64,000 nucleotides of DNA from Mycobacterium basiliense (GTDB lineage Bacteria > Actinomycetota > Actinomycetes > Mycobacteriales > Mycobacteriaceae): contig NZ_LR130759.1 in assembly GCF_900292015.1 (NCBI RefSeq), forward strand, positions 124,001 through 188,000. The letters are read 5' to 3'. The notes under the pieces were generated by a model. That model was not told where the DNA came from, did not search any database, and was given only the letters and a program-made list of their open reading frames with translations. Both the position numbers and the translations under genes were made by a program. Shown here piece after piece: positions 47,080 to 55,268 of this stretch (its first letter is position 1; each line of letters opens with the position of its first letter).

Positions 47080-47098
47080 CTATCAATCGATTGATTAT
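47080..47098. promoter_or_regulatory. Palindromic site, copy 2 (CTATCAATCGATTGATTAT)
   Basis: Exact second copy, 59 bp from the first and 32 bp upstream of the PE_PGRS start. Fifty-nine bp is between five and six helical turns. A TGATCGAT remnant lies just after copy 1. These look like paired operators for a TetR-like dimer, either for the PE_PGRS gene or for the former dehydrogenase gene. Confidence 0.82.
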
Positions 47099-47129
47099 AT
47101 CTACCCGGGCCGGCGTGGGGAGGATAGCG

Positions 47130-48818
47130 ATGTCGTACCTGGTGGCGATCCCGCAGTTGTTGTCGTCCGCGGCGACGGATTTGGCAGCCATCGGGGCGTC
47201 GCTGCGCACAGCGAATGCGGCAGCGGCACTGCCAACCACCGGTTTGCTGGCCGCCGCAGAGGATGAGGTGTCGGTGGCGGCAGCGTCACTGTTCGTCGCG
47301 CATGCCAGGCAGTACCAGGCGGTCAGCGCCGAGATCAGCGCCATCCACCAGCGGTTTGTGGAGTCGTTGACCGCCGGTGCGAGGTCATACGCGGCCGCCG
47401 AGCTGGCCAACGTGAGCCCGCTGCAGGTCGCGCTCGATCTGATCAATGCGCCCACTCGGACATTCCTGGGTCGCCCGCTGGTCGGGGACGGGGCAAACGG
47501 AGCACCCGGAACTGGGCAAGATGGCGAACCGGGTGGGTTGCTGTATGGCCGCGGTGGCAACGGGGGATCGGGTGGGGCCGGCCAAGCCGGCGGTAATGGT
47601 GGCAGCGCCGGCCTGATCGGCGACGGCGGCTCCGGTGGGCAAGGCGGATCCGGCGTCGGCGCCAGCAGCGCCGCACCTGCCGGCGGTCGTGGCGGGAATG
47701 GCGGGCTGCTGACGGGCGAGGCGGGCAGCGGCGGGCGCGGCGGAGCCGGGACGATCGGCGGCACCGGAGGTGCCGGCGGCAGCGCCGGGTTGATTGGCGG
47801 CGGCGGCAACGGCGGCGCCGGTGGTTCCGGTCAACACCCGGGCGTCGGCGGGGCGGGCGGCGCCGGTGGCAAACTGGCCGGCCACGATGGCGTGGCTGGA
47901 GCGTTGGGAACAACGGTCAGCGACCCGGGAAACCCGGGTAATCCCGGCGGGCCGTCCGATCCGGGCCAGAATGCGGTCGATGCGGCTCGTGACGGGGCAC
48001 TGGTTTCTTCGAACGGTGGAACCATCACTAACGGTGCGCTTAAGGAGATCTCGGGCATCGATTCCGGGATCAACAACCCGAATGTCTATTGGGTACACAA
48101 CGATTCCGGCGACTCGGCGCGAATCTTCGCGATCGATGCAAAGACCGGCCAGACGCTGGGCACGTACACCCTCGGCGGCGCCAAAGCCGTCGACTGGGAG
48201 GACATCGAGGTCGCCACCGCCGCCGACGGGAAGTCCTATATTTACGTCGGCGATATCGGCGACAACGGTCTCTCGCGTAGCAACGTCGTCATTTACCGTG
48301 TTCCTGAGCCCACGGTGACCGGCACCGCGGCCAACCCGACCAACACAACGCTGACCGGCGTCAATCAACTTCGGCTGGTATATCCCAACGGCGAAAAGAT
48401 CAACTCCGAGGCGCTCGCCGTCGACCCGCGCACGGGCGATCTGATGGTGATCGAGAAGACCAGCAGAGACGTCTCTCGCGTATTTTCGGCGCCGGCCAGC
48501 GCGTGGGGAACCAGCGGAGACACGACATTGCAGCAGGTTGCCGCACTGGACCTGTCGCGTGCCGACTCGCAACTGGTCACCAGTGCCGACTTCTCGTCGG
48601 ATGGATCGCAATTGGCTGTCCGCACCTATCGCGATGTACTGCTGTGGAACCGTGGCGCTGCCACCACAGCCTGGGCGCCGTTGGGCCAGCGGCCGGTCGA
48701 CGGGCCGGTGGTCACCGAGCAGCAAGGCGAGGCGATCGCCTTCCATCCGGACGGGCGGGGCTATGTGACGGTAAGTGAGGGGTCGAACCAGACTCTGCAC
48801 AATTTCGACATCCGCTGA
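47130..48818 (+). CDS. PE_PGRS protein with a C-terminal propeller-like domain
   Basis: 562 residues from ATG 47130, which has GGGGAGGA just upstream. Residues 1-95 are a PE domain (MSYLVAIPQLLSSAATDLAA start, and YxxxD/E-type end around SYAAAELANVSP). Residues about 115-275 are Gly-Gly-X/Gly-Asn PGRS repeats. From about residue 290 the protein is a non-repetitive domain: WVHNDSGDSARIFAID, AVDWEDIEVA, YIYVGDIGDNG, NSEALAVDPRTGDLMVIEK and GEAIAFHPDGRGYVTVSEG. This pattern of short repeated beta-strands is that of secreted beta-propeller proteins. PE proteins are exported by ESX systems, so the domain is probably surface-exposed. Function unknown. Confidence 0.88.
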   Translation: MSYLVAIPQLLSSAATDLAAIGASLRTANAAAALPTTGLLAAAEDEVSVAAASLFVAHARQYQAVSAEISAIHQRFVESLTAGARSYAAAELANVSPLQVALDLINAPTRTFLGRPLVGDGANGAPGTGQDGEPGGLLYGRGGNGGSGGAGQAGGNGGSAGLIGDGGSGGQGGSGVGASSAAPAGGRGGNGGLLTGEAGSGGRGGAGTIGGTGGAGGSAGLIGGGGNGGAGGSGQHPGVGGAGGAGGKLAGHDGVAGALGTTVSDPGNPGNPGGPSDPGQNAVDAARDGALVSSNGGTITNGALKEISGIDSGINNPNVYWVHNDSGDSARIFAIDAKTGQTLGTYTLGGAKAVDWEDIEVATAADGKSYIYVGDIGDNGLSRSNVVIYRVPEPTVTGTAANPTNTTLTGVNQLRLVYPNGEKINSEALAVDPRTGDLMVIEKTSRDVSRVFSAPASAWGTSGDTTLQQVAALDLSRADSQLVTSADFSSDGSQLAVRTYRDVLLWNRGAATTAWAPLGQRPVDGPVVTEQQGEAIAFHPDGRGYVTVSEGSNQTLHNFDIR

Positions 48819-48873
48819 CATGCGCACCCGGCATTGCCGGCAGGTACAGTGCTGACCGGCGAAAACCCTTGAG

Positions 48874-49680
48874 CTAGTACGACTTTGCTGCAGCAATGAC
48901 GCCACCGTCGACCAATAGATCGGTTCCGGTGATGAACGTCGATTCCGGGCCGAGCAGGAACGCGGTGGCCGCGGCGATGTCGTCCGGGGTGCCGATTCGA
49001 CAGGTGCCGGACATGGCGATCATTGCCCGCATCCCATCGCCGACCGGGGACTGCAACTCCTGCTGTCCCATGGACGTGGAGATGACCCCGGGACTAATCG
49101 AATTGACCCGCGCTCCCCGGCGTCCCCAGCGATCGGCGGCGGCACGGACGCGAACATGGTTGGCCTGCTTTGCGATCGGGTAGGCAAACGCTGGTTCGAC
49201 GATCTTCCTGATGAAGTCGAGCTGTAACAGCTCCCCGGGCGGATCGTGCGCCAACGCGTGCTCATGGTCGACACTCAGCGGGGGCACCAGGTGCCCGGCC
49301 ATGCTGGCAATCACCACGCCGGCGCCACCTGGCGCGATCACTTCGCCGAACTCGTCGAGCACCAGTGCGGTACCCAGTAGGTCCACGGCCAGGATCGCTT
49401 CGGCCGACGCCTGTGCCGGGGAGAGCCCAGCGGTATGCGCCAGCTGGGTGACCTCACCGAGTGCGGCGGCCTGCTCGGCGAGCGCGCGAACCGAATCCGA
49501 CGACGCGACATCGACTCCGCGGCTCTCGACGTGATGTCCGGCGGCGGCCATTGAGTCGGCCGCCGCAGCCAGCGCACCCGCATTATTGTCGGCCAGCAGC
49601 ACCGTCTTTCCGCAACCCAGTCGCCGCGCGATCGCACTGCCCATGCCGCCGACGCCGATCACGACGAGCACCTCGGTCAT
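48874..49680 (-). CDS. Short-chain dehydrogenase/reductase (SDR)
   Basis: 268 residues from ATG 49680, with GGAGGAGGT upstream. Nucleotide-binding start VVIGVGGMGSAIARRL (the usual TGxxxGxG altered to GVGGMG), active-site region with PIAKQANHVRVRA instead of the classical YxxxK, and ending with FITGTDLLVDGG. The missing Tyr (Pro-Ile-Ala-Lys) raises doubt about standard SDR catalysis. It is a single gene, convergent with the PE_PGRS gene. Confidence 0.8.
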   Translation of the reverse strand: MTEVLVVIGVGGMGSAIARRLGCGKTVLLADNNAGALAAAADSMAAAGHHVESRGVDVASSDSVRALAEQAAALGEVTQLAHTAGLSPAQASAEAILAVDLLGTALVLDEFGEVIAPGGAGVVIASMAGHLVPPLSVDHEHALAHDPPGELLQLDFIRKIVEPAFAYPIAKQANHVRVRAAADRWGRRGARVNSISPGVISTSMGQQELQSPVGDGMRAMIAMSGTCRIGTPDDIAAATAFLLGPESTFITGTDLLVDGGVIAAAKSY

Positions 49681-49797
49681 ATCGTCTACCTCCTCCACGC
49701 GAACTGGCTTCCGAAGCGCATGCAGCACGTCACGCGGGCCAATCCGGTCCCTACCCCCAATGGTTAACATTAGGGCCCGAACGGATATTTTCGATCG

Positions 49798-50225
49798 GTG
49801 TTGGCGGGACATCCGTGCAACATCACCACTTACTACGACGCGATGTTGGCGTCGCAGGTCCCGCAGCGGGGCTCAGCGTGTTCTCGACGTCGGTTGTGGT
49901 GATGGTTTTCTGGCCTGCACCACATCGAGGACAGCGGCGCCGCACTGGCCAGGCTTGCCAGCCTCGTCCGGTCCGGGGGACACTCGCGGTGGTCACCTTC
50001 GTGAAACCTGCGCTCCGAAACGGACTGTGGCATCTGACCGGCCGGGTCGCGTGCGGCATCGCCAACCGCGTCAGGGGCAAATGGGAGCACACCGCCGCGA
50101 TCAAATGGTCGCCACCGGACAACCTTTCACGGCTCCGCGGCCACGCCCGCGCGGTGCTTCCCGGAGCTCGAGTGCGGCGCCTGCTCTACGGGCGCGTCTT
50201 GATCACCTGGCAGGCACCGGACTAG
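49798..50225 (+). pseudogene. Class I SAM-dependent methyltransferase relic
   Basis: The frame from GTG 49798 reads CNITTYYDAMLASQVPQRG. After a frame change it gives RVLDVGCGDGFLA, the SAM-binding motif I. It then jumps, with loss of the segment between motif I and motif III, to LHHIEDSGAALARLASLVRS in the third frame. Another change leads to LAVVTFVKPALRNGLW and an intact C-terminus ending at 50225. At least three lesions make this a relic. Confidence 0.85.
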
Positions 50226-50302
50226 CCGTCGCCGGCCAGCGATTTCCTGGTTGACCTCCGCGGGGCTTGCGTGGTTCCCCACCCACATTGAATGATCGCC
50301 CC

Positions 50303-51073
50303 GTGGTCAAGCGTGAAAACCGTGGCATCAACCGGTGGGAGTTGATGGTCTGTTCGCTCGGCGGACACGCCACCTACGAGCCCGATGATCGGGCCCTCGC
50401 GGAGAGACTTAGGGCCAAGACCGAGCTGGGCGAGGTGTGGCGCTGTCTTCGCTGTGGCGATTTCACCCTGGGTGCGCCTCATGGACGTGGCCGCCCCGAA
50501 GATGCGCCGCTGATCATGCGCGGCAAGGCGTTACGGCAGGCGATCATAATTCGGGCGCTTGGGGTCGAACGCCTGTTGCGGGCTATGGTGCTGGGGATCG
50601 CCGCCTGGGCGGTGTGGGAGTTTCGCGGTGCGCGCGGGGCTATCCAAGCGACCCTCGATCGTGACCTGCCGATATTTCGCGCCGCTGGATTCAAGGTCGA
50701 TCAGATGTTCGCCATCCAAGAACTGGAGAAGGCGCTGGCCGCGAAACCGTCAACGTTGGCGCTGATAACGCTCGTGCTCTCCGCCTACGCCGTTCTGCAG
50801 GTCATCGAGGGCGTGGGTCTATGGATGCTCAAACGATGGGGCGAATACTTCGCCGTGGTGGCCACTTCGATTTTCCTGCCGTTGGAGATCCATGACCTGG
50901 CCAAAGGCGTCACCATGACGCGTGTAGTGACCCTGACGATCAACGTGGCCGCGGTGCTGTATCTGTTGATCTCCAAGCGGCTGTTCGGCCTGCGCGGTGG
51001 CCGCAAGGCGTATGACGAGGAGCGGCACGGCGAACAGCTGCTAGATCTCGAACGCGCGGCCGCGACGGCCTGA
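50303..51073 (+). CDS. Membrane protein of the DUF2127 type
   Basis: 256 residues from GTG 50303. The N-terminal cytosolic part has a Cys pair in WRCLRCGDFTLG, like a small zinc or rubredoxin-type knuckle. Four membrane segments follow (about residues 95-112, 150-172, 185-200, 215-232), with LMKRWGEYFAVVATS-like spacing typical of DUF2127 (here LKRWGEYFAVVATS). No function is established for the family. It stands alone between the methyltransferase relic and an SDR gene. Confidence 0.75.
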   Translation: MVKRENRGINRWELMVCSLGGHATYEPDDRALAERLRAKTELGEVWRCLRCGDFTLGAPHGRGRPEDAPLIMRGKALRQAIIIRALGVERLLRAMVLGIAAWAVWEFRGARGAIQATLDRDLPIFRAAGFKVDQMFAIQELEKALAAKPSTLALITLVLSAYAVLQVIEGVGLWMLKRWGEYFAVVATSIFLPLEIHDLAKGVTMTRVVTLTINVAAVLYLLISKRLFGLRGGRKAYDEERHGEQLLDLERAAATA

Positions 51074-51166
51074 TTTCGGCAGCCGATCGGGCGGATAGCC
51101 GCCGCGCCGAGTCGGTAGCGGTCCAATGCTCGTCGGCGCTACCGTGACGGACCAGGAACGGAGAGT

Positions 51167-52027
51167 ATGGGTCGCTACGCAATCACCGGATCGGCATCAG
51201 GGATGGGCCAGGCGGCCGCGGCTCGGCTCCGCGACGACGGCCACACCGTGCTCGGCGTGGACCTTCGGGACGCCGACGTCGTCGCCGATTTGTCAACACC
51301 CGATGGCCGGGCGCGGGCCGCCGCGGACGTGGTCTCGGCCTGCGGAGGCAAGCTCGACGGCGCCGTTCTGGCTGCCGGCATCGGCCCTAGCCCGGGTCGG
51401 GGGCGAGTGCCACGAATCGCAGAGGTCAACTACCTCGGCGCGGTGGAGTTGTTGCAGGCGTGGCGACCCGTGCTGGCCGCCGCCGAACGCGCCAAGGCCG
51501 TCGTCGTCGCAAGCAACTCCGCGACGACGGTTCCGGTGGTTCCCCGGCGTGTGGTGCGGGCGCTGCTGGCGGCGGACGTCGACAAGGCGGTGCGCACGGT
51601 AAACCTGTTCGGCAGGGCGGCGCCCACGCTGATGTATGCCGCGTCGAAAATCGCCGTGAGCACCTGGGTTCGCCGACACGCGGTGCTGCCGGCCTGGGCA
51701 GGTTCGGGTATCCGTCTGAACGCCTTGGCTCCCGGGGCCACCATGACGCCACTGCTGCAGGAACAGTTATCGGACCCAACCCAGTCCAAGGCCGTGAGGT
51801 CTTTCCCAATCCCTGTCGGCGGATTTGGCGACGTCACGCACATGGCCGACTGGATATGCTTCATGCTCTCCAGTTCCGCGGAATTCCTCTGCGGCAGTGT
51901 GGTGTTCGTAGACGGTGGTTCGGATGCCTATTTTCGGGCCGAGGACTGGCCCAGGTCGTTGCCGGCCCGCCGCCTGCCCGGCTATCTCCTGCGATTCAGA
52001 CGCGGTCCCGGTAACGCAACTCATTGA
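51167..52027 (+). CDS. Short-chain dehydrogenase/reductase (SDR)
   Basis: 286 residues from ATG 51167 with GGAGAG 5 bp upstream. TGSASGMGQAAAARL-type motif (here ITGSASGMGQAAAARL), the NAD-selecting VDLRDADVV, the VASNSATT catalytic Ser and YAASKIAVSTW (Tyr and Lys). The ending GSVVFVDGGSD is standard. The substrate is unknown. It precedes the TetR/diiron-protein pair by 67 bp and may share control through the repeated TGACA sites there. Confidence 0.88.
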   Translation: MGRYAITGSASGMGQAAAARLRDDGHTVLGVDLRDADVVADLSTPDGRARAAADVVSACGGKLDGAVLAAGIGPSPGRGRVPRIAEVNYLGAVELLQAWRPVLAAAERAKAVVVASNSATTVPVVPRRVVRALLAADVDKAVRTVNLFGRAAPTLMYAASKIAVSTWVRRHAVLPAWAGSGIRLNALAPGATMTPLLQEQLSDPTQSKAVRSFPIPVGGFGDVTHMADWICFMLSSSAEFLCGSVVFVDGGSDAYFRAEDWPRSLPARRLPGYLLRFRRGPGNATH

Positions 52028-52072
52028 CACCCGTTGACATACGTCATTGACGTCCGTTATTGACACCTGTCA
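52025..52072. promoter_or_regulatory. Cluster of TGACA/TGTCA half-sites upstream of tetR
   Basis: TTGACA-like half-sites occur at 52025, 52035 and 52061. Among them are the short dyads CGTCA-T-TGACG (52042-52052) and TGACA-CC-TGTCA (52061-52072). The last ends 22 bp before the TetR GTG. The array fits cooperative binding by the adjacent TetR. Confidence 0.65.
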
Positions 52073-52094
52073 GTGAAACTCGTACGGTGCTACT

Positions 52095-52724
52095 GTGCGC
52101 CCGAGAACGTCCACAATTTCTCCGGATTCGCCAGCGAAGAAGGTGCGCGAGGCACAGCGGCTGCAGACCCGGGCGCTGGTCTTTGATGCCGCGGTGACCG
52201 AGATCGGCCGGTCGGGGCTTGCGGGCGCGGATGTCGCGGCGATCGCCACCGCGGCCGGCGTATCGCGAGGCACCTTCTACTTCCACTTCCCCACCAAAGA
52301 ACACGTGCTGGTGGAGTTGGAGCGCGCCGAGGAAGACAAAATAGTCGCGAAGCTGGCCAATCCAACGGCGACACCCGCCGATCTGATCTCGGTGTTGACG
52401 CTGCTGGTGCGCGAGGTGCTTGCCGCCGAGCGGCGATTGGGGCCGGTCGTTTTTCGAGACATGCTCGGATTACATTTCGTGGCAACGCGACCTGTCGAGG
52501 ACGAGTTGGCCCAGCACCCGCTTGCCGCGTTCGTCATCGCCGCCATCGCCGAGGCGCAGCGCACGAAACGGGTGCTCTCAGAAGCCAAGGCGGACGAACT
52601 GGGAGTCATCTTCCTTAGCGGATTGTTCGCCTTGTTGACCACCGGCGCAGCATCGCCGCGGGCTCGGGCCGCGCTTTTGGACCGCTACGTCACAACAATC
52701 GTTCGAGGGATGGAGGCGCGATGA
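52095..52724 (+). CDS. TetR-family transcriptional regulator
   Basis: 209 residues from GTG 52095. HTH: ADVAAIATAAGVSRGTFYFH followed by FPTKEHVLVE. It overlaps the downstream diiron protein gene by 4 bp (ATGA), so regulator and enzyme are co-translated, an arrangement for local autoregulation. Confidence 0.87.
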   Translation: MRPRTSTISPDSPAKKVREAQRLQTRALVFDAAVTEIGRSGLAGADVAAIATAAGVSRGTFYFHFPTKEHVLVELERAEEDKIVAKLANPTATPADLISVLTLLVREVLAAERRLGPVVFRDMLGLHFVATRPVEDELAQHPLAAFVIAAIAEAQRTKRVLSEAKADELGVIFLSGLFALLTTGAASPRARAALLDRYVTTIVRGMEAR

Positions 52725-53545
52725 ACGATTCAGGTATCGAGGGCTACCGTGCATATCTGGCGCGGCGCGATGGTGAGGCCGATCTGTTGAACCGCCGGCT
52801 GGCCAGCCGCGAAGAGTTTTTCGGATGGTTGGAATCAGAGCCCGTCCGCTCCACTCGGCACATCGATCGCCAGGTCTTTGTGCGGAATCTGCGCCGCCGT
52901 CGGCCGGAACCGGGTCTTGATCGCGCGATGTTGTTCCTGTTGGCCACCGCCAAGCTGAACCAGGCCGAGCGTTTCGGAGTGAACTTGGGCGAGACCTACG
53001 GACGAAACAGCGGAGACGACATGCCGCCCGAGCGGGTCTACGTCGAACTCGAGGAGCACTATCACACCCGGCTGCTGGCGTATGTGCTGGACATGTTCGG
53101 TCTGCCGTTCCAGGTGGTTGCGCCGCCGTTCCTGGTGCGCCAATTCGTCAAGACCAGCGTGTTCCTCCCCGATCGACTCGCATCTCCATTCGTGGGAGCG
53201 GGCGAAATGGCGGGCTGCATCATGTTCGACGAGCTGCGTCGCGCCGGCGTCGAGTTGTTCGCCGACGAACCGGACGTCGTGACGCGAATCGAGCGGCTCT
53301 ACAGCGAAATTCTTACTGACGAGCTAGGCCATGTCGGCTATTGCGCGGCGAGCAGCGGTGCCGCGGGCCGGGTCGCGATGCGTCGGCTCTACCCCCTGGT
53401 CGGAAGGTTCTTTGCCCGCCAGACCTACGAGATAAGCCTGCTGGTCGACACCGAGAAGTTTCGCGCTCGCCTCGACCGGCCCTTCGACGTCGAGGAACTC
53501 GCGGCCGGACTGGCCAACGAAACGTTCCTGGCTGCGCGGCCCTGA
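52721..53545 (+). CDS. Ferritin-like diiron-carboxylate protein (putative)
   Basis: 274 residues, mostly helical. Two Glu-x-x-His pairs typical of diiron four-helix bundles are seen: E112-x-x-H115 in LEEHYHTRLL and E201-x-x-H204 in TDELGHVGY, with further acidic residues on the intervening helices (for example E162 and E171). Such proteins activate oxygen (hydroxylases, desaturases, N-oxygenases) or store iron. I do not recognise a named subfamily. It is co-translated with the TetR upstream, which suggests an inducible oxidase. Confidence 0.65.
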   Translation: MNDSGIEGYRAYLARRDGEADLLNRRLASREEFFGWLESEPVRSTRHIDRQVFVRNLRRRRPEPGLDRAMLFLLATAKLNQAERFGVNLGETYGRNSGDDMPPERVYVELEEHYHTRLLAYVLDMFGLPFQVVAPPFLVRQFVKTSVFLPDRLASPFVGAGEMAGCIMFDELRRAGVELFADEPDVVTRIERLYSEILTDELGHVGYCAASSGAAGRVAMRRLYPLVGRFFARQTYEISLLVDTEKFRARLDRPFDVEELAAGLANETFLAARP

Positions 53546-53653
53546 CCGCGGCCAGTTGCGCTGTACCGCGCCGACGTAGCAACCGCACGATAGGGCGGTA
53601 CGGATACAATCGCGCGGGCGATTGGAGATTGAGTTGCAACCGAACGGCTCACT

Positions 53654-54409
53654 GTGACGATCGGCGTCATCTGCGCGATCCCGCCAGAGCTGGCATATCT
53701 GCGCCGCGCCTTGGTCGATGCCAAACGCCAGGCGATTGCGCAGGTCACCTTCGACACCGGTGACCTCGACACCCACCGGGTAGTGCTGGCCGGAGCCGGT
53801 ATGGGAAAAGTCAATGCCGGCCTGGTCGCCACCCTACTTGCCGATAGATTCCGTTGCCGCACTGTGGTTTTCACCGGGGTGGCGGGCGGACTGGATCCCC
53901 AGCTGGACATCGGCGACATTGTCATCGCGGAGCGCGTGGTACAGCACGATTTTGGATTGATTACCGATGGGTCGCTGCAGCCCTATCAGCCCGGGCACGT
54001 CCCGTTCATCAATCCCACCGAACGGCTCGGCCATCGGGTCAACCCCGAGTTGATCGACCGCGTCAAACAGCGGCTCGAGGGCTTTGCCCTGCCGTCGCTA
54101 TCCGCGGCTGCGGGGGGCGGCGCTCACCCGCCGCAGATCAGCTACGGGACCATCCTGACCGGTGACCAGTACCTGCACTGCGCGCGCACCCGAGACAGAC
54201 TCCGAGACGACTTCGGGGCCCTGGCAATCGAAATGGAGGGGGGCGCGGTTGCTCAAGTGTGCGAATCCTTTGCCATCCCATGGTTGGTCGTGCGAGCGCT
54301 TTCCGATCTGGCCGGCGGCGATTCCGGGTTGGACTTCAATCGGTTTGTCGACGAGGTTGCGGTCGGTTCTGCTCGAATTCTGCTGCGCCTGCTGGACGTG
54401 CTGGACTAG
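53654..54409 (+). CDS. mtn: 5'-methylthioadenosine / S-adenosylhomocysteine nucleosidase
   Basis: 251 residues from GTG 53654, closely following M. tuberculosis Rv0091. It cleaves adenine from MTA and SAH, recycling SAM by-products. Catalytic positions are visible: Glu in [10 protein letters not shown] near the start, the [12 protein letters not shown] block that binds the ribose, and the Asp in [13 protein letters not shown] -10-like TACAAT lies at 53605-53610, but no good -35 was found. The structured element at 54451-54548 lies 41 bp downstream. Confidence 0.93.
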   Translation: MTIGVICAIPPELAYLRRALVDAKRQAIAQVTFDTGDLDTHRVVLAGAGMGKVNAGLVATLLADRFRCRTVVFTGVAGGLDPQLDIGDIVIAERVVQHDFGLITDGSLQPYQPGHVPFINPTERLGHRVNPELIDRVKQRLEGFALPSLSAAAGGGAHPPQISYGTILTGDQYLHCARTRDRLRDDFGALAIEMEGGAVAQVCESFAIPWLVVRALSDLAGGDSGLDFNRFVDEVAVGSARILLRLLDVLD

Positions 54410-54450
54410 ACGTTCTTGTTGCCGGCGGGCACGAAAGCAAGACACGAATA

Positions 54451-54548
54451 GGTCTGTCCGAAGGCAGATCCCCGTCTTCAGACGGTGGGTCAAGCAGGCC
54501 GCTTTCCGGCCTCACCCAAAAGTGGGCTTGCTGCTCTTCGGACAGACC
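54451..54548. ncRNA. Candidate structured RNA or branched inverted-repeat element
   Basis: GGTCTGTCCGAA (54451-54462) and TTCGGACAGACC (54537-54548) are perfect 12-bp arms, extended inward by GCAG/CTGC (54464-54467 with 54531-54534). Inside are a hairpin CCGTC-TTCA-GACGG (54472-54485) and a second stem CAAGC/GCTTG (54491-54495 with 54526-54530). The second stem encloses AGGCCG-CTTTC-CGGCCT (54496-54512) and CCC-AAAAGT-GGG-like pairing (54515-54526). Nested, non-conflicting helices cover most of 98 nt. Not a tRNA (no T-loop) and no U-tract follows on either strand. It lies between mtn and a cyclase-like gene. It may be an RNA, a riboswitch-like leader of the downstream gene, or a mobile palindromic element. 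Confidence 0.5.
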
Positions 54549-54655
54549 ACCGGTGACCCGGATCCCATCACTATCGCAGCCGGCCAGGTTTTGGTCGATG
54601 GCCAAAGATCCCGATGCTGTCGGCCACAAAGTCACATCGGCCGCGGTGCTTGGAT

Positions 54656-55201
54656 GTGGTTGTGGCTGACGCCGATTCGGAACCGCGGAAACGCATTGTG
54701 AGCGCCACCCGCGAGATAGCGGCCAGCGCGGAGACGCTCTTCGAACTGATCGCCGACCCGGCCCACCAGCCCGAATGGGACGGCAACGAAAACCTCGCGC
54801 ATTGCCCGGCAGGACAGCGAGTACGCCAGGTCGGCGATGTCTTCCGCATGACGTTGACCATGGGTACCGTTCGGGAGAATCACGTGGTCGAATTCACCGA
54901 GGGTCGACGAATCGCCTGGCATCCGTCCGAACCGGGTAGACAACCGCCCGGGCATTTGTGGCGGTGGCAGCTCACCCCGGTGGGCCCGACGCGCACGGCG
55001 GTCACGCACACCTACGACTGGACGGAGCTGACCGACCCCGCTAGATGCGCCCGCGCGCAAGCGACGACCGTCCAGATGCTGCGCGCTTCGCCTCGATCGG
55101 CTCGCCGCGCTCGCGGAAGCAACCGACTCGGCTGGGAGATGACCAGGCAGTTTGTCCGGACGACGGCACGGTATCGCCGCCGGCCGGGATGGTGGCGGTA
55201 G
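54656..55201 (+). CDS. SRPBCC (polyketide cyclase-like) protein with a shifted C-terminus
   Basis: 181 residues from GTG 54656 (start uncertain; GTG 54662 and TTG 54650 are also possible). The family pattern is seen: TREIAASAETLFELIADPAH, EWDGNENL, then VTHTYDWTELTDPA. After TTVQMLRAS, near base 55090, the reading becomes Arg-rich. The next frame instead continues naturally (LDRLAALAEATDSAGR and stop at about 55142). One extra base at about 55088-55093 would explain it, so the last 40 residues are probably not native. It lies 107 bp downstream of the structured element. Confidence 0.65.
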   Translation: MVVADADSEPRKRIVSATREIAASAETLFELIADPAHQPEWDGNENLAHCPAGQRVRQVGDVFRMTLTMGTVRENHVVEFTEGRRIAWHPSEPGRQPPGHLWRWQLTPVGPTRTAVTHTYDWTELTDPARCARAQATTVQMLRASPRSARRARGSNRLGWEMTRQFVRTTARYRRRPGWWR

Positions 55202-55268
55202 GGTCCGCGGAATCGGCTGGTTGGCCCAACCTTCGCCCCCCTGTCGGGGCGCCCGGTACGGTCACCGT

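Noticed and set aside
47500..47900. Repetitive Gly-rich DNA considered as an independent repeat array
   Set aside because: It is the coding sequence of the PGRS domain in an intact reading frame.
49461..49797. Upstream extension of the methyltransferase open frame
   Set aside because: This part runs antisense through the SDR gene and has no methyltransferase similarity.
54451..54548. Cloverleaf-like structure considered as a tRNA
   Set aside because: No T-loop GTTCGA, no 7-bp acceptor plus CCA, wrong arm sizes, and 98 nt with a 12-bp closing stem.
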